A stretch of 43,283 bases of DNA. Origin: SHLQ01 sp964610745 (GTDB lineage: Bacteria > Actinomycetota > Acidimicrobiia > Acidimicrobiales > SHLQ01). The position numbers were made by a program, and so were the translations under genes. The notes beneath the pieces were generated by a model. That model was not told the DNA's origin and ran no database searches. It worked only from the letters and a program-made list of their open reading frames with translations. Below are positions 1 through 7,895 of this stretch, piece after piece. The stretch lies in contig CAZSYL010000031.1 in NCBI GenBank assembly GCA_964610745.1, forward strand, positions 1 through 43,283. Direction: 5' to 3'. Each line of letters starts with the position of its first letter. Positions within the stretch are counted from its first letter, which is position 1.

Positions 1-440
1 CACCAGAAACAGCCGCCCCAAGGCGAAGCCGCTCGCGAACACCGCCTCCGGCGCAGAGCCTGCGTGGCGATTGAACGCCTCCCGGAGGGGACGACAGGCT
101 GGCGGAGTGGTTCGCTAAAATCAGGGCGAAGCCCTTAGCGAACCCGCAGACAGCAGCCTGCGTGGCGTTTGAACGCCCCCCAGAGGGGACGACAGGCATT
201 GGTTTGTAAGCGCCAAAATCGCGGCAGAGCCGCGAGCAAACACCGCCTCCGGCGCAAAGCCTGCGTGGCGTCTGAACGCCCCCAGAGGGACGACAGGCAT
301 TGGTTTGTAAGCGCCAAATCGCGGCGGAGCCGCCAGCAAACACCGCCTCCGGCGCAAAGCCTGCGTGGCGTCTGAACGCCCCCAGAGGGACGACAGGCAT
401 TGGTTTGTAAGCGCCAAAATCGCGGCGGAGCCGCTGGCGC
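1..440. repeat. About 100-bp tandem repeat block, four units
   Basis: Four head-to-tail units begin at 58, 156, 259 and 359, each with the same GCCTGCGTGGCG sequence, giving periods of 98, 103 and 100 bp. The last two units are almost identical; the first two are diverged. Each unit carries GAACGCC..AGAGGG..ACGACAGG, a TTGGTTTGTAAGCGCC segment and short inverted repeats such as GCGGCAGAGCCGC and CGCCTCCGGCG. The block ends directly at the stop codon of the acyl-CoA dehydrogenase gene (441) and extends off the left edge. No credible gene lies in it; open frames there are products of the repeats. It may be an intergenic REP-like element or a hairpin-rich 3' region. Function unknown. Confidence 0.8.
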
Positions 441-1556
441 TCACAAACCGATGCGGTCCGCGAGCAGTGCCCGATGGTAGGTGGGGTCGCCAAAGAGGAG
501 TTCGCTGCTCTTCGCTCGCTTAAAGTAGAGGTGCGCAGGGTGCTCCCAGGTAAACCCAATGCCACCGTGAATCTGGATATTCTCCGCGGTTGCGTGAAAG
601 TACGCTTCTGAGCAGTAGCTCTTCGCGAGACTCGCCATGGCGGGAAGTTCGTCGTTGTCCTCTGCAGCGCACCACGCCGCGTAGTACGCGGCGGACTTTG
701 CAGATTCCACTTCGAGAAGCATGTCGGCGCACTTGTGCTTAATTGCCTGGAACGAGCCGATCGGCCGTCCGAATTGCACACGATCCTTCGCGTACTCAAC
801 GGACATGTCGAGGACCTTCTGTGCTCCCCCGACCTGCTCGGCTGCAAGACCGACCGCGGCGAGGTCGAGCACGCGTTCAAGAACTGTCCAACCCTGGCCG
901 TCTACCCCAATGAGTGTCGCCGGGGTGTCGGCAAAGGTGAGCTGTGCTTGCTTTCGAGTCTGATCCATCGTGGCGAGCGGACTGCGCTCCAACCCGGCTG
1001 CGTCTCCATCGACAGCGAACAAGGACACGCCCTCGTCGGTTCTGGCCGCCACGATCAGTAGCCCAGCGGTGTGACCATCTAGTACGTAGTGCTTCGCACC
1101 GTTAATGGCCCAGTCGTCACCCGATTTGGTCGCCGTGGCGGTGACACCGGATTCGTCCCACCGTCCGTTCTCCTCGGTGAGTGCAACTGTGGCGATCAGC
1201 TCGCCACTGGCAATCCGGGGAAGATACTCGCTCTGGGCGGCCTCGTCACCCGAGACCAGTAGAGCTGAGGTGGCGAGCACCACGGAGGAGAAAAACGGGG
1301 CGCACAGCAGTGATCGACCCATTTCTTCGAGCACGATGATCAGCTCGACAAAGCTGAATCCTTGCCCACCGAACTCCTCGGGGATGATGAGACTCTGCAA
1401 CCCCATCTGCTCTGCCATCTGCGTCCAGACCGCCTCGTCATAACCAGTGTCGGTTTCCATGAGCTCCCGCACTGCCGCTTCGTCGGACTTCTCGTCGAGA
1501 AACTGACGCACGAAGGATCGAAGCTGGTCTTGTTCTTCGGTGAAGGCAAACTGCAT
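441..1556 (-). CDS. Acyl-CoA dehydrogenase family protein
   Basis: This 371-residue flavoprotein has the acyl-CoA dehydrogenase layout: an N-terminal helical domain (FTEEQDQLRSFVRQFLDE, residues 4-21), a middle beta domain (about 120-220) and a C-terminal helical domain with the family signature around RVQFGRPIGSFQAIKHKCAD and IQIHGGIGFTWEHPAHLYFKR. It probably oxidises an acyl-CoA thioester to the enoyl-CoA with FAD. The substrate cannot be told from sequence, and I cannot place the catalytic glutamate with confidence, as is common in the divergent actinobacterial FadE-type members. It is a single gene, divergent from the PPK2 gene. A TAAGTT hexamer lies 7 nt before the ATG and no Shine-Dalgarno is visible, suggesting a leaderless mRNA. 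Confidence 0.9.
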   Translation of the reverse strand: MQFAFTEEQDQLRSFVRQFLDEKSDEAAVRELMETDTGYDEAVWTQMAEQMGLQSLIIPEEFGGQGFSFVELIIVLEEMGRSLLCAPFFSSVVLATSALLVSGDEAAQSEYLPRIASGELIATVALTEENGRWDESGVTATATKSGDDWAINGAKHYVLDGHTAGLLIVAARTDEGVSLFAVDGDAAGLERSPLATMDQTRKQAQLTFADTPATLIGVDGQGWTVLERVLDLAAVGLAAEQVGGAQKVLDMSVEYAKDRVQFGRPIGSFQAIKHKCADMLLEVESAKSAAYYAAWCAAEDNDELPAMASLAKSYCSEAYFHATAENIQIHGGIGFTWEHPAHLYFKRAKSSELLFGDPTYHRALLADRIGL

Positions 1557-1563
1557 GACTCGT

Positions 1564-1569
1564 AACTTA
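1564..1569 (-). promoter_or_regulatory. Candidate -10 (TAAGTT), leaderless start of acyl-CoA dehydrogenase gene
   Basis: TAAGTT on the minus strand followed by 7 nt and then the ATG at 1556. The position would put the transcript start at or next to the start codon. Same arrangement as at many other starts in this window. Confidence 0.5.
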
Positions 1570-1651
1570 CCCGATGGTCACTTGTTCGAGCGATCCGTGC
1601 GTATTGGTTTTCGTCGGAGAGCTGCCACCGTCGTGGTCGGCACTCACCGAC

Positions 1652-1657
1652 TAAGGT
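1652..1657 (+). promoter_or_regulatory. Candidate -10 (TAAGGT), leaderless start of PPK2 gene
   Basis: TAAGGT is followed by 6 nt and then ATG at 1664. No Shine-Dalgarno sequence is present between them. Confidence 0.5.
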
Positions 1658-1663
1658 TCCGAC

Positions 1664-2491
1664 ATGGCTGACCACTCACACGATCCTGTACCTGTTGATC
1701 ACTACCGTGTGGAGCCTGCTTCCTTCGGTGGGCTTGACTCAATCGACCCGAACGCGAATGGCGGCTACGACAAAGCCTCTGCAAAGCCGATCATGAAGGC
1801 GCTTAATTCACGGGTCGAGGAGCTCCAGGAAAATCTTTATGCCCACGGCAAGGAGCGGCTGCTGTTCGTCCTGCAAGCCACCGATACCGGGGGCAAAGAT
1901 GGGACGATCCGTGCGGTATTTGACCGCACAAACCCCCAGGGCGTTGATGTGGCATCGTTCAAAAAGCCCACGTCTGAGGAGCTCGCACACGACTATCTGT
2001 GGCGAGTACACAAACACACACCCGCCAAGGGCAACATCACGGTCTTCAACCGAAGCCACTACGAAGATGTCCTCGTTGTTCGCGTGCGCGACCTCGTCGA
2101 CGAAACCGTCTGGCGACGCCGATACGGTCACATTCGCAGCTTCGAGCAATTACTTGCCGATGAGGGCACCACGATCGTCAAGATCTTTCTGCACATCTCC
2201 AAGGACGAACAGCGCGAACGGCTGCAGGCTCGGATCGACAACCCGGCCAAGCATTGGAAGTTTGAGATGGGTGATCTGGCTGAACGTGAGCTGTGGGATG
2301 ACTATCAGGCAGCTTTCGGTGAAATGTTGACCGAGACATCGACCCCGGACGCTCCTTGGTACGTCGTGCCCGCGAACCGCAAGTGGTACCGCAATATCGT
2401 CATCAGTCAGATTCTGGTCGACACGCTCGAGAAGATCGCTGCCGCTGATTTCCCGCCCGACCCCGAGCTGCAGGGCCTCGTCATCGAGTAG
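1664..2491 (+). CDS. Polyphosphate kinase 2 family (polyphosphate:nucleotide phosphotransferase)
   Basis: This 275-residue protein belongs to the PPK2 family, which moves phosphate between polyphosphate and nucleotides (AMP, ADP or both). The PPK2 Walker A segment is DTGGKDGT at 74-81, and the second signature NRSHYEDVL sits at 129-137, followed by the basic lid region around DETVWRRRYGHIRSFEQLL. Length and single-domain form fit the roughly 270-300-residue class often annotated as polyphosphate:AMP phosphotransferase or PPK2-related; the exact nucleotide preference cannot be read here. It is cytosolic and stands alone, divergent from the acyl-CoA dehydrogenase and converging on the SMP-30 gene 5 bp away. 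The likely start is the leaderless ATG. Confidence 0.93.
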   Translation: MADHSHDPVPVDHYRVEPASFGGLDSIDPNANGGYDKASAKPIMKALNSRVEELQENLYAHGKERLLFVLQATDTGGKDGTIRAVFDRTNPQGVDVASFKKPTSEELAHDYLWRVHKHTPAKGNITVFNRSHYEDVLVVRVRDLVDETVWRRRYGHIRSFEQLLADEGTTIVKIFLHISKDEQRERLQARIDNPAKHWKFEMGDLAERELWDDYQAAFGEMLTETSTPDAPWYVVPANRKWYRNIVISQILVDTLEKIAAADFPPDPELQGLVIE

Positions 2492-2496
2492 TAGCC

Positions 2497-3390
2497 CTAG
2501 CGCGCGAATCGCGCTTCCGGGAGCCCGACGGCACCAACATTTTCGACAGCGAGGAGCGATCCAGCAGGCACTCCCCTGCTACGGGTCGGATCGGTGGGAC
2601 CGCCAGCAAGACTGGTGACATAGATCGTCGACAGGTCAGGCCCGCCAAAGGCTGGCATCGTTGGCATCGAGACCGGTAGCTCGATTCTTTGATCGACGGC
2701 GCCATCGGGGGTGAACCGTGTGAGAGCCCACCCGGTGACCGACGCGGACCACAGACATCCTTCCGCGTCAAGGCATGCACCGTCAGGGAGCCCCTTTAGC
2801 GGCCGATGTGCGTTGTAGTCGAAGAACACGGACTTGTTGGATCGTCGACCGCTTTCAAGGTCGTAATCCCACTGCCAGATCGTTCCGGCGAAGGTGTCGG
2901 CCCAGTACATCCGATTTCTGTCGGGGTCGAACACGGTACTGTTGGGGATTCCGACCTCGGACTCGAGCATGCTCACTCGCCCTTCACCGTCGATCGAGTA
3001 GAGATGCCCTGTGGAAAGCCGTGCATCAGGTTCGGGGTGCATGGTTCCAACGATGTACCGACCAGCGGCATCGCACCGACCATCGTTGAGGCGGTTGCCA
3101 AGCAACGGGTCTTCAACGGCAACGAAGGTGTCGAGTTGGCCGCTTTCCCAGTCGAGCCACCAGAGGTCTGATTCCATCGCCACGACGAGCCGACCGCCGG
3201 TCTGGCTGAAGGCGAAGGAGCCGGGCCTGCCAGGCAGGTCGTGCGAGCGCGTCTGGCCCGTGCTGGGGTCGAATCGGTGGATAGCCCTTCCCTCGATGTC
3301 CACCCAGTACAGGGCGTGCTCGTCAGACTCCCACACTGGGCTCTCGCCAAGTTGAGATACGACGCTACCAACGCGGGAGATCTCGACCAT
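2497..3390 (-). CDS. SMP-30/gluconolactonase-like six-bladed propeller protein
   Basis: This 297-residue protein matches the SMP-30/gluconolactonase/LRE family of metal-dependent lactonases. It opens with GESPVWE (residues 15-21, with the metal-ligand Glu), continues with LNDGRCDAAGRYIVGTM, the IPNSTVF segment holding the conserved Asn, and PDGACLDAEGCLWSA with the conserved Asp. These are the usual divalent-metal ligands of the family. No signal peptide is visible, so it is cytosolic. The probable activity is hydrolysis of a sugar lactone, but substrates vary widely in the family and no sugar-catabolic neighbours help. The gene ends 5 bp from the convergent PPK2 gene. Confidence 0.88.
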   Translation of the reverse strand: MVEISRVGSVVSQLGESPVWESDEHALYWVDIEGRAIHRFDPSTGQTRSHDLPGRPGSFAFSQTGGRLVVAMESDLWWLDWESGQLDTFVAVEDPLLGNRLNDGRCDAAGRYIVGTMHPEPDARLSTGHLYSIDGEGRVSMLESEVGIPNSTVFDPDRNRMYWADTFAGTIWQWDYDLESGRRSNKSVFFDYNAHRPLKGLPDGACLDAEGCLWSASVTGWALTRFTPDGAVDQRIELPVSMPTMPAFGGPDLSTIYVTSLAGGPTDPTRSRGVPAGSLLAVENVGAVGLPEARFAR

Positions 3391-3396
3391 TCCTCG

Positions 3397-3402
3397 AACC
3401 TA
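3397..3402 (-). promoter_or_regulatory. Candidate -10 (TAGGTT), leaderless start of SMP-30-like gene
   Basis: TAGGTT on the minus strand, then 6 nt, then ATG at 3390. It lies only 29 bp downstream of the terminator of the preceding lipoprotein gene, so this gene needs its own promoter. Confidence 0.5.
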
Positions 3403-3430
3403 GTCGAGGTCTCCTCGGCTCGAAAACGAC

Positions 3431-3460
3431 ACAACCCGGGGCTGGAAGGCCCCGGGTTGT
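3431..3460 (-). terminator. Intrinsic terminator of the duplicated lipoprotein gene
   Basis: A perfect 12-bp stem (3431-3442 with 3449-3460, CCCGGGGC core) closes a 6-nt loop. On the minus strand the hairpin is followed within a few bases by TTTT. It sits 52 bp after the stop codon at 3513 and ends that transcript before the SMP-30-like gene. Confidence 0.85.
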
Positions 3461-3512
3461 TCGTGATTGCTACCCGACAAGACTCGTCGGGCGATATGTA
3501 CTCAATCTGGCG

Positions 3513-5390
3513 TTAGCCGATCGTTGCGGTTCCGGTTGGGAAACCAGGACCTGCGCCGAGATCGCCTGCGTAGCCTGGGGTCAGGCCGGCTGGAAGTTCA
3601 GCTGCAAGTGGCTTGAAGGCGAACGGAGCTGGGCTGTCGTCGTCCTCTGGCTCGATCGAGATGACGATCGTTGAACCACTGAGGTCAGCTGGGAACTCGA
3701 GTCCGTCAGGAGCGTTCGCAACGAAATCCTCACCTGGGAAAGGAGGACCATCAGCGTCGGGACCAGAGAAGCCACTGAAGTCGTCAGCACCTTCTGGAGT
3801 CAAGAAACGACCGGTCGAGAGAGCCTGGCCGTCAATGACTGCCCAGCCTTCGTAGACCCAGCCAGCAGGAAGCTCAGGGAGGTCGAGTCCAGCAGCTGGG
3901 CCGTCGTCGGTGATCTCGATGAACCAAACACCAGCGGTGTCGTCAGACTCATCGGTGGTCGTTGGAGCAGTGATGACGTACTGGCCTGCAGCAGTCGAGA
4001 AGTCGTTACCGAGTGCGGCTGGGTGAGCAATGCTCAGCTCAGCAACACCGTCGACGATTGCGCCACCAAGAGGCTTTGCATCAGCTGGTGCTGGATCGTC
4101 GCCTTCAGCTGGCTCGATGGTCAGCACGAAGTCGGTGGCATTGTCGAGGTCGCTCTGTGATGCGGTCGACTCAGCGGTGTAGGTACGCTCGCCGTCGATC
4201 TCGTCGATGGTGAAGCGGCCGGTGCTGACAGGTGAACCGTCAACAAGGATCCAACCTTCGTATACGAATCCGTCGCCGAGTGGCTCAAGACCGGAGAACT
4301 CAAGACCGATCGGAGCGCCACCGAGTGACTCGTCTGCACCGAAGTCAGCAACAGCTGCTTCTGCATCAGGACCAATCGCTGCGATTCCGGTTGGGAAACC
4401 AGGACCTGCGCCAAGCTGACCTGCGTAACCAGCCTCCACACCTGCTGGTACTTCAGATGCGAGTGGCTTGAAGGCGAACGGAGCTGGGCTGTCGTCGTCC
4501 TCTGGCTCGATCGAGATGACGATCGTTGAACCACTGAGGTCAGCTGGGAACTCGAGTCCGTCAGGAGCGTTCGCAACGAAATCCTCACCTGGGAAAGGAG
4601 GACCATCAGCGTCGGGACCAGAGAAGCCACTGAAGTCGTCAGCACCTTCTGGAGTCAAGAAACGACCGGTCGAGAGAGCCTGGCCGTCAATGACTGCCCA
4701 GCCTTCGTAGACCCAGCCAGCAGGAAGCTCAGGGAGGTCGAGTCCAGCAGCTGGGCCGTCGTCGGTGATCTCGATGAACCAAACACCAGCGGTGTCGTCA
4801 GACTCATCGGTGGTCGTTGGAGCAGTGATGACGTACTGGCCTGCAGCAGTCGAGAAGTCGTTACCGAGTGCGGCTGGGTGAGCAATGCTCAGCTCAGCAA
4901 CACCGTCGACGATTGCGCCACCAAGAGGCTTTGCATCAGCTGGTGCTGGATCGTCGCCTTCAGCTGGCTCGATGGTCAGCACGAAGTCGGTGGCATTGTC
5001 GAGGTCGCTCTGTGATGCGGTCGACTCAGCGGTGTAGGTACGCTCGCCGTCGATCTCGTCGATGGTGAAGCGGCCGGTGCTGACAGGTGAACCGTCAACA
5101 ATGATCCAACCTTCGTACACGAATCCGTCGCCGAGTGGCTCAAGACCGGAGAAGTTCAGGGCAACCGGGGCGCCACCGAGTGACTCCTCAGCGTCGTCAT
5201 CTGCGTCTGTGTCTGCGTCGTCATCTGCGTCTGCGTCGTCATCTCCGACGACCTCTTCCGCAGCATCAGTCGCACCGTCAACAACCTCTTCGGCTGCATC
5301 GGTGACAGTGTCGGCGCCGCATGCCGCGGCGACCAGAGCGGTCGTCGCTAACAAAGCGGCCATCCGCTTTCGAGAGTTGAGTTTCTTCAT
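3513..5390 (-). CDS. Secreted lipoprotein with internal 285-residue tandem duplication (RskA-C-like modules)
   Basis: This 625-residue protein starts at ATG 5390, which has a GAAAGGAAA Shine-Dalgarno about 10 nt upstream; the frame stays open further upstream, but that extension lacks a signal peptide. Residues 1-24 are a lipoprotein signal (KKLNSRKRM, hydrophobic stretch, lipobox VAAAC, Cys24). Residues 25-69 are an acidic Asp/Glu-rich linker. Two nearly identical 285-residue units follow, beginning at SLGGAP (about 70 and 355). Each unit contains two related halves: FVYEGWI(I/L)VDGSPVSTGRF and WVYEGWAVIDGQALSTGRF, each leading to an EP..DDSPAP or EPAEGDDPAP motif. This pattern resembles the extracytoplasmic C-terminal domain of anti-sigma factor RskA, so the protein may hold four such modules. 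That assignment is inference. The cell role is unknown; it should be anchored on the outside of the membrane. Confidence 0.8.
   Translation of the reverse strand: MKKLNSRKRMAALLATTALVAAACGADTVTDAAEEVVDGATDAAEEVVGDDDADADDDADTDADDDAEESLGGAPVALNFSGLEPLGDGFVYEGWIIVDGSPVSTGRFTIDEIDGERTYTAESTASQSDLDNATDFVLTIEPAEGDDPAPADAKPLGGAIVDGVAELSIAHPAALGNDFSTAAGQYVITAPTTTDESDDTAGVWFIEITDDGPAAGLDLPELPAGWVYEGWAVIDGQALSTGRFLTPEGADDFSGFSGPDADGPPFPGEDFVANAPDGLEFPADLSGSTIVISIEPEDDDSPAPFAFKPLASEVPAGVEAGYAGQLGAGPGFPTGIAAIGPDAEAAVADFGADESLGGAPIGLEFSGLEPLGDGFVYEGWILVDGSPVSTGRFTIDEIDGERTYTAESTASQSDLDNATDFVLTIEPAEGDDPAPADAKPLGGAIVDGVAELSIAHPAALGNDFSTAAGQYVITAPTTTDESDDTAGVWFIEITDDGPAAGLDLPELPAGWVYEGWAVIDGQALSTGRFLTPEGADDFSGFSGPDADGPPFPGEDFVANAPDGLEFPADLSGSTIVISIEPEDDDSPAPFAFKPLAAELPAGLTPGYAGDLGAGPGFPTGTATIG
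3525..4336. repeat. Copy 1 (plus-strand order) of the 855-bp tandem duplication
   Basis: This segment repeats at 4380-5191 with an offset of exactly 855 bp (285 codons). By eye, about 640 bp (3607-4246) is identical to 4462-5101, including third codon positions; only the flanks differ. Confidence 0.9.
4380..5191. repeat. Copy 2 (plus-strand order) of the 855-bp tandem duplication
   Basis: Partner of 3525-4336. The identical core is 4462-5101; the first visible mismatch at the right end is position 5102 against 4247. The copies lie in frame within one lipoprotein gene. Confidence 0.9.
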
Positions 5391-5458
5391 TTTTTGGGGG
5401 TTTCCTTTCGGGCACCGCCATCGTGAAGCGGTGTTGTCTCTGTAACAGGGAAGCTGCT

Positions 5459-5472
5459 CATTCAGCTGAATG
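5459..5472. promoter_or_regulatory. 14-bp perfect palindrome, possible operator
   Basis: CATTCAGCTGAATG lies in the 216-bp gap between the divergent lipoprotein (start 5390) and ACT-domain (start 5607) genes, about 70 bp upstream of the lipoprotein start. A dimeric regulator could bind here. The only support is symmetry and position. Confidence 0.3.
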
Positions 5473-5564
5473 GTCGGATCAGAGCGCCAGTTCAGCGCTT
5501 GTTCAGAAGTCCTAGGACTGCAGTCACATAATGTGTTGTCGACTGCTAGCGGCACTTCTTTAGG

Positions 5565-5570
5565 TAATAT
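5565..5570 (+). promoter_or_regulatory. Candidate -10 (TAATAT) for ACT-domain gene
   Basis: TAATAT lies 36 nt before the ATG at 5607. No convincing -35 is seen at 16-18 bp upstream, so this is tentative. The gene would have a short leader of about 30 nt. Confidence 0.35.
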
Positions 5571-5606
5571 GACCCACGTCGCAAATTTTGTTTGATTTGA
5601 CCGAAC

Positions 5607-6032
5607 ATGGCTGAAAACACAACGGAACCGGAAACATCCGGGTCTACCGACCTGTCGGCGATGCTCGATTCGCTCCGCGTGAGCGTGCGCCCTGTGCCCT
5701 ACGTCGTCGTAGCGCTCACAAATCACGACCAAATACCCACCGTGGGTGGCGATATTGGCGCGGTCATCGAGGAAGCGGAGGGGTTCACCGTCGTCTCAAC
5801 CCTGTCGCGCGCTGCACATGAGGGCTGGCGACACGACTTTGTGGCCTCTTGGTTGACCCTAGAAGTACACAGCTCGCTCGAGGCCGTCGGCCTCACAGCA
5901 GCGTTCTCGCGCCAACTGGGACGCGCAGGTATCCCGTGCAATGTCATTGCCGGGTTCTTTCACGATCACATCCTGGTCCCCGTCGACAAAGCAGACGCGG
6001 CGGTGGCAGTGATCGAAGCTCTTGGTTCGTAA
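5607..6032 (+). CDS. ACT-domain protein of the COG3602 type
   Basis: This 141-residue cytosolic protein matches the small family of uncharacterised ACT-domain proteins. The diagnostic C-terminal stretch is LEVHSSLEAVGLTAAFSRQL, then AGIPCNVIAGFFHDHILVP (residues about 90-128), and the N-terminal part carries PYVVVAL and EEAEGFTVV. ACT domains usually bind amino acids or other small ligands and regulate enzymes; members of this family stand alone and their ligand is not known to me. Residues 1-16 are a disordered Thr/Ser/Glu-rich extension. The gene converges on atpC with only 7 bp between the stop codons. Confidence 0.85.
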   Translation: MAENTTEPETSGSTDLSAMLDSLRVSVRPVPYVVVALTNHDQIPTVGGDIGAVIEEAEGFTVVSTLSRAAHEGWRHDFVASWLTLEVHSSLEAVGLTAAFSRQLGRAGIPCNVIAGFFHDHILVPVDKADAAVAVIEALGS

Positions 6033-6039
6033 ACGAGCT

Positions 6040-6435
6040 TTACGCTGGCAATTCGCCAGCGGCGACGCCGAGACGAATAGTGGAGCGTTTCAGCGCGCCA
6101 ATTGCATCAGCATTCTGTGCGTCAGACGCGAGGATTGCCTCGGCTGCAGCGCCTGCCTTTTCGGCTCGCGGAACGTCGATGTCTTCCTTCCGCTCCGATA
6201 CGTCCGACAAGATCGTGACCTTGTCACGACTGACCTGCACAAAGCCCTGATGAATGGCGAACACCTGGTCGCCATCACCGCTAACAACCTTTGCGGCGCT
6301 TACCTGCAGCACACCAATAAACGGAACGTGGCCAGCGAGGAACTCGATGTCGCCGCCGCCGACCGTGCGCACCAGAACCTTGTCGGCCTCACCTGAAAAG
6401 GTGATCCGCTCAGGTGAGACAAGCTCCACCTGCAT
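6040..6435 (-). CDS. atpC: ATP synthase F1 subunit epsilon
   Basis: This 131-residue protein is the epsilon subunit of F1, which sits on the central stalk with gamma and can inhibit ATP hydrolysis. The N-terminal beta-sandwich is clear: MQVELVSPERITFSGEADKV, then GGGDIEFLAGHVPFIGVL. The start ATG overlaps the atpD stop codon by one base (TAATG), so translation is coupled to atpD. It is the last gene of the operon and converges on the ACT-domain gene. The C-terminal helical part is short, as in many actinobacteria. Confidence 0.96.
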   Translation of the reverse strand: MQVELVSPERITFSGEADKVLVRTVGGGDIEFLAGHVPFIGVLQVSAAKVVSGDGDQVFAIHQGFVQVSRDKVTILSDVSERKEDIDVPRAEKAGAAAEAILASDAQNADAIGALKRSTIRLGVAAGELPA

Positions 6436-7895
6436 TAGGCGTCAGCCTCGAGCTCGGCTGCCTTACGGATTGCTTCCTCGGCGCCACCAACCATGTAGAA
6501 GGCCTGCTCAGGAAGGTGATCGAGCTCGCCGGTGAGGAGTGCCTCAAACGAGTCGATCGTCTCTTCGAGCGAGGTGAACACGCCAGGTTGGCCAGTGAAG
6601 ACCTCCGCGACGAACATGGGCTGCGACAGGAACTTCTGCACCTTGCGTGCACGGTCGACGGTGACACGATCCTCTTCGGTGAGCTCGTCGAGACCGAGAA
6701 TAGCAATGATGTCCTGGAGCTCCTTGTAACGCTGGAGCACCTCCTGGACCTGACGGGCAATACTGTAATGGCGATCGCCGACAACCTCTGGCTGGAGAAT
6801 TGTCGAAGTCGATGCCAACGGATCCACCGCCGGGTAGATACCGAGAGCGGCAATGTCACGAGAGAGCTCGGTGGTTCCGTCGAAGTGTGTGAACGACGTG
6901 AACGGCGCTGGATCGGTGTAATCGTCAGCTGGTACGTACACCGCCTGCAGCGAGGTAATCGACTTACCCTGAGTTGAGGTAATGCGCTCCTGGAGCGTTC
7001 CCATCTCGTCAGCAAGTGTTGGCTGGTAACCCACAGCCGAAGGCATACGGCCAAGAAGCGTTGATACCTCTGAGCCGGCCTGAACAAATCGGAAGATGTT
7101 GTCGATGAAGAGCAGGACGTCCTGGTTCTGGACATCACGGAAGTACTCGGCCATCGTCACGCCACCGAGTGCGACACGGAGGCGCACGCCTGGTGGCTCA
7201 TCCATCTGGCCGAACACCAGAGCAGCCTTTGACAGCACGGTGTCCGCGTCGTCTCCAGCGCCCATCTTGGCTTCACCCATTTCGATGAAGAGGTCGGTTC
7301 CCTCACGGGTACGCTCGCCCACTCCAGCAAATACCGATACACCACCGTGGTTCGATGCCACGCGAGTGATCATTTCCTGAATCAACACGGTCTTGCCAAC
7401 GCCTGCACCACCAAAGAGGCCAATCTTGCCACCCTCCTTGTAGGGGGTGAGCAGGTCGATGACCTTGATGCCGGTTTCGAACATCTTGGTGGATGGTTCG
7501 AGTTTGTCGAAGTCCGGGGACGGACGGTGGATGTCCCAGTACGTCTCGATGTTCACCTCGGACGCAGGAACGTCGAGGGGTTCACCCATAACATTCCAGA
7601 CGTGACCGAGCGTCGCATCGCCAACGGGCATCTGCATACCGTGGCCGGTGTTGCGAACTTCAGCGCCTCGGGTGAGACCGTCGGTTGGCTTCATCGAAAT
7701 AGCGCGGACTCGACTATCGCCAATCTGCTGAGCGACTTCGAGCGGTACCGTAATCGATTCGCCGTCGAGATCCAGTTCCAACTGCAACTGAGCATTGATC
7801 TCTGGAAGGCTCCCCGGAGGGAACTCCACGTCGACGACCGGTCCTGCGATACCGACTACTCGGCCTGATTTGAGTTCTGGTTCGGTGACGGTCAT
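6435..7895 (-). CDS. atpD: ATP synthase F1 subunit beta (catalytic)
   Basis: The 486-residue beta subunit carries the catalytic nucleotide site of F1. Walker A is GGAGVGKTV at residues 162-170. The conserved GERTREGTD segment carries the catalytic Glu, and LLFIDNIFRFVQAGSEVS contains the Walker B strand and the conserved region that follows. The DELTEEDRVTV sequence is the C-terminal DELSEED-type lever that contacts gamma. Length is normal for the family. The start overlaps the atpG stop by 4 bp (ATGA), which points to translational coupling. Confidence 0.98.
   Translation of the reverse strand: MTVTEPELKSGRVVGIAGPVVDVEFPPGSLPEINAQLQLELDLDGESITVPLEVAQQIGDSRVRAISMKPTDGLTRGAEVRNTGHGMQMPVGDATLGHVWNVMGEPLDVPASEVNIETYWDIHRPSPDFDKLEPSTKMFETGIKVIDLLTPYKEGGKIGLFGGAGVGKTVLIQEMITRVASNHGGVSVFAGVGERTREGTDLFIEMGEAKMGAGDDADTVLSKAALVFGQMDEPPGVRLRVALGGVTMAEYFRDVQNQDVLLFIDNIFRFVQAGSEVSTLLGRMPSAVGYQPTLADEMGTLQERITSTQGKSITSLQAVYVPADDYTDPAPFTSFTHFDGTTELSRDIAALGIYPAVDPLASTSTILQPEVVGDRHYSIARQVQEVLQRYKELQDIIAILGLDELTEEDRVTVDRARKVQKFLSQPMFVAEVFTGQPGVFTSLEETIDSFEALLTGELDHLPEQAFYMVGGAEEAIRKAAELEADA

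Noticed and set aside
1..440. CRISPR array
   Set aside because: The whole 100-bp unit is repeated with no unique spacers, and no cas genes are nearby.
6016..6060. Terminator between the ACT-domain gene and atpC (AAGCTC/GAGCTT and CGCTGGC/GCCAGCG stems)
   Set aside because: The better stem lies within the last codons of atpC and no T-run follows on either strand; support is too weak.
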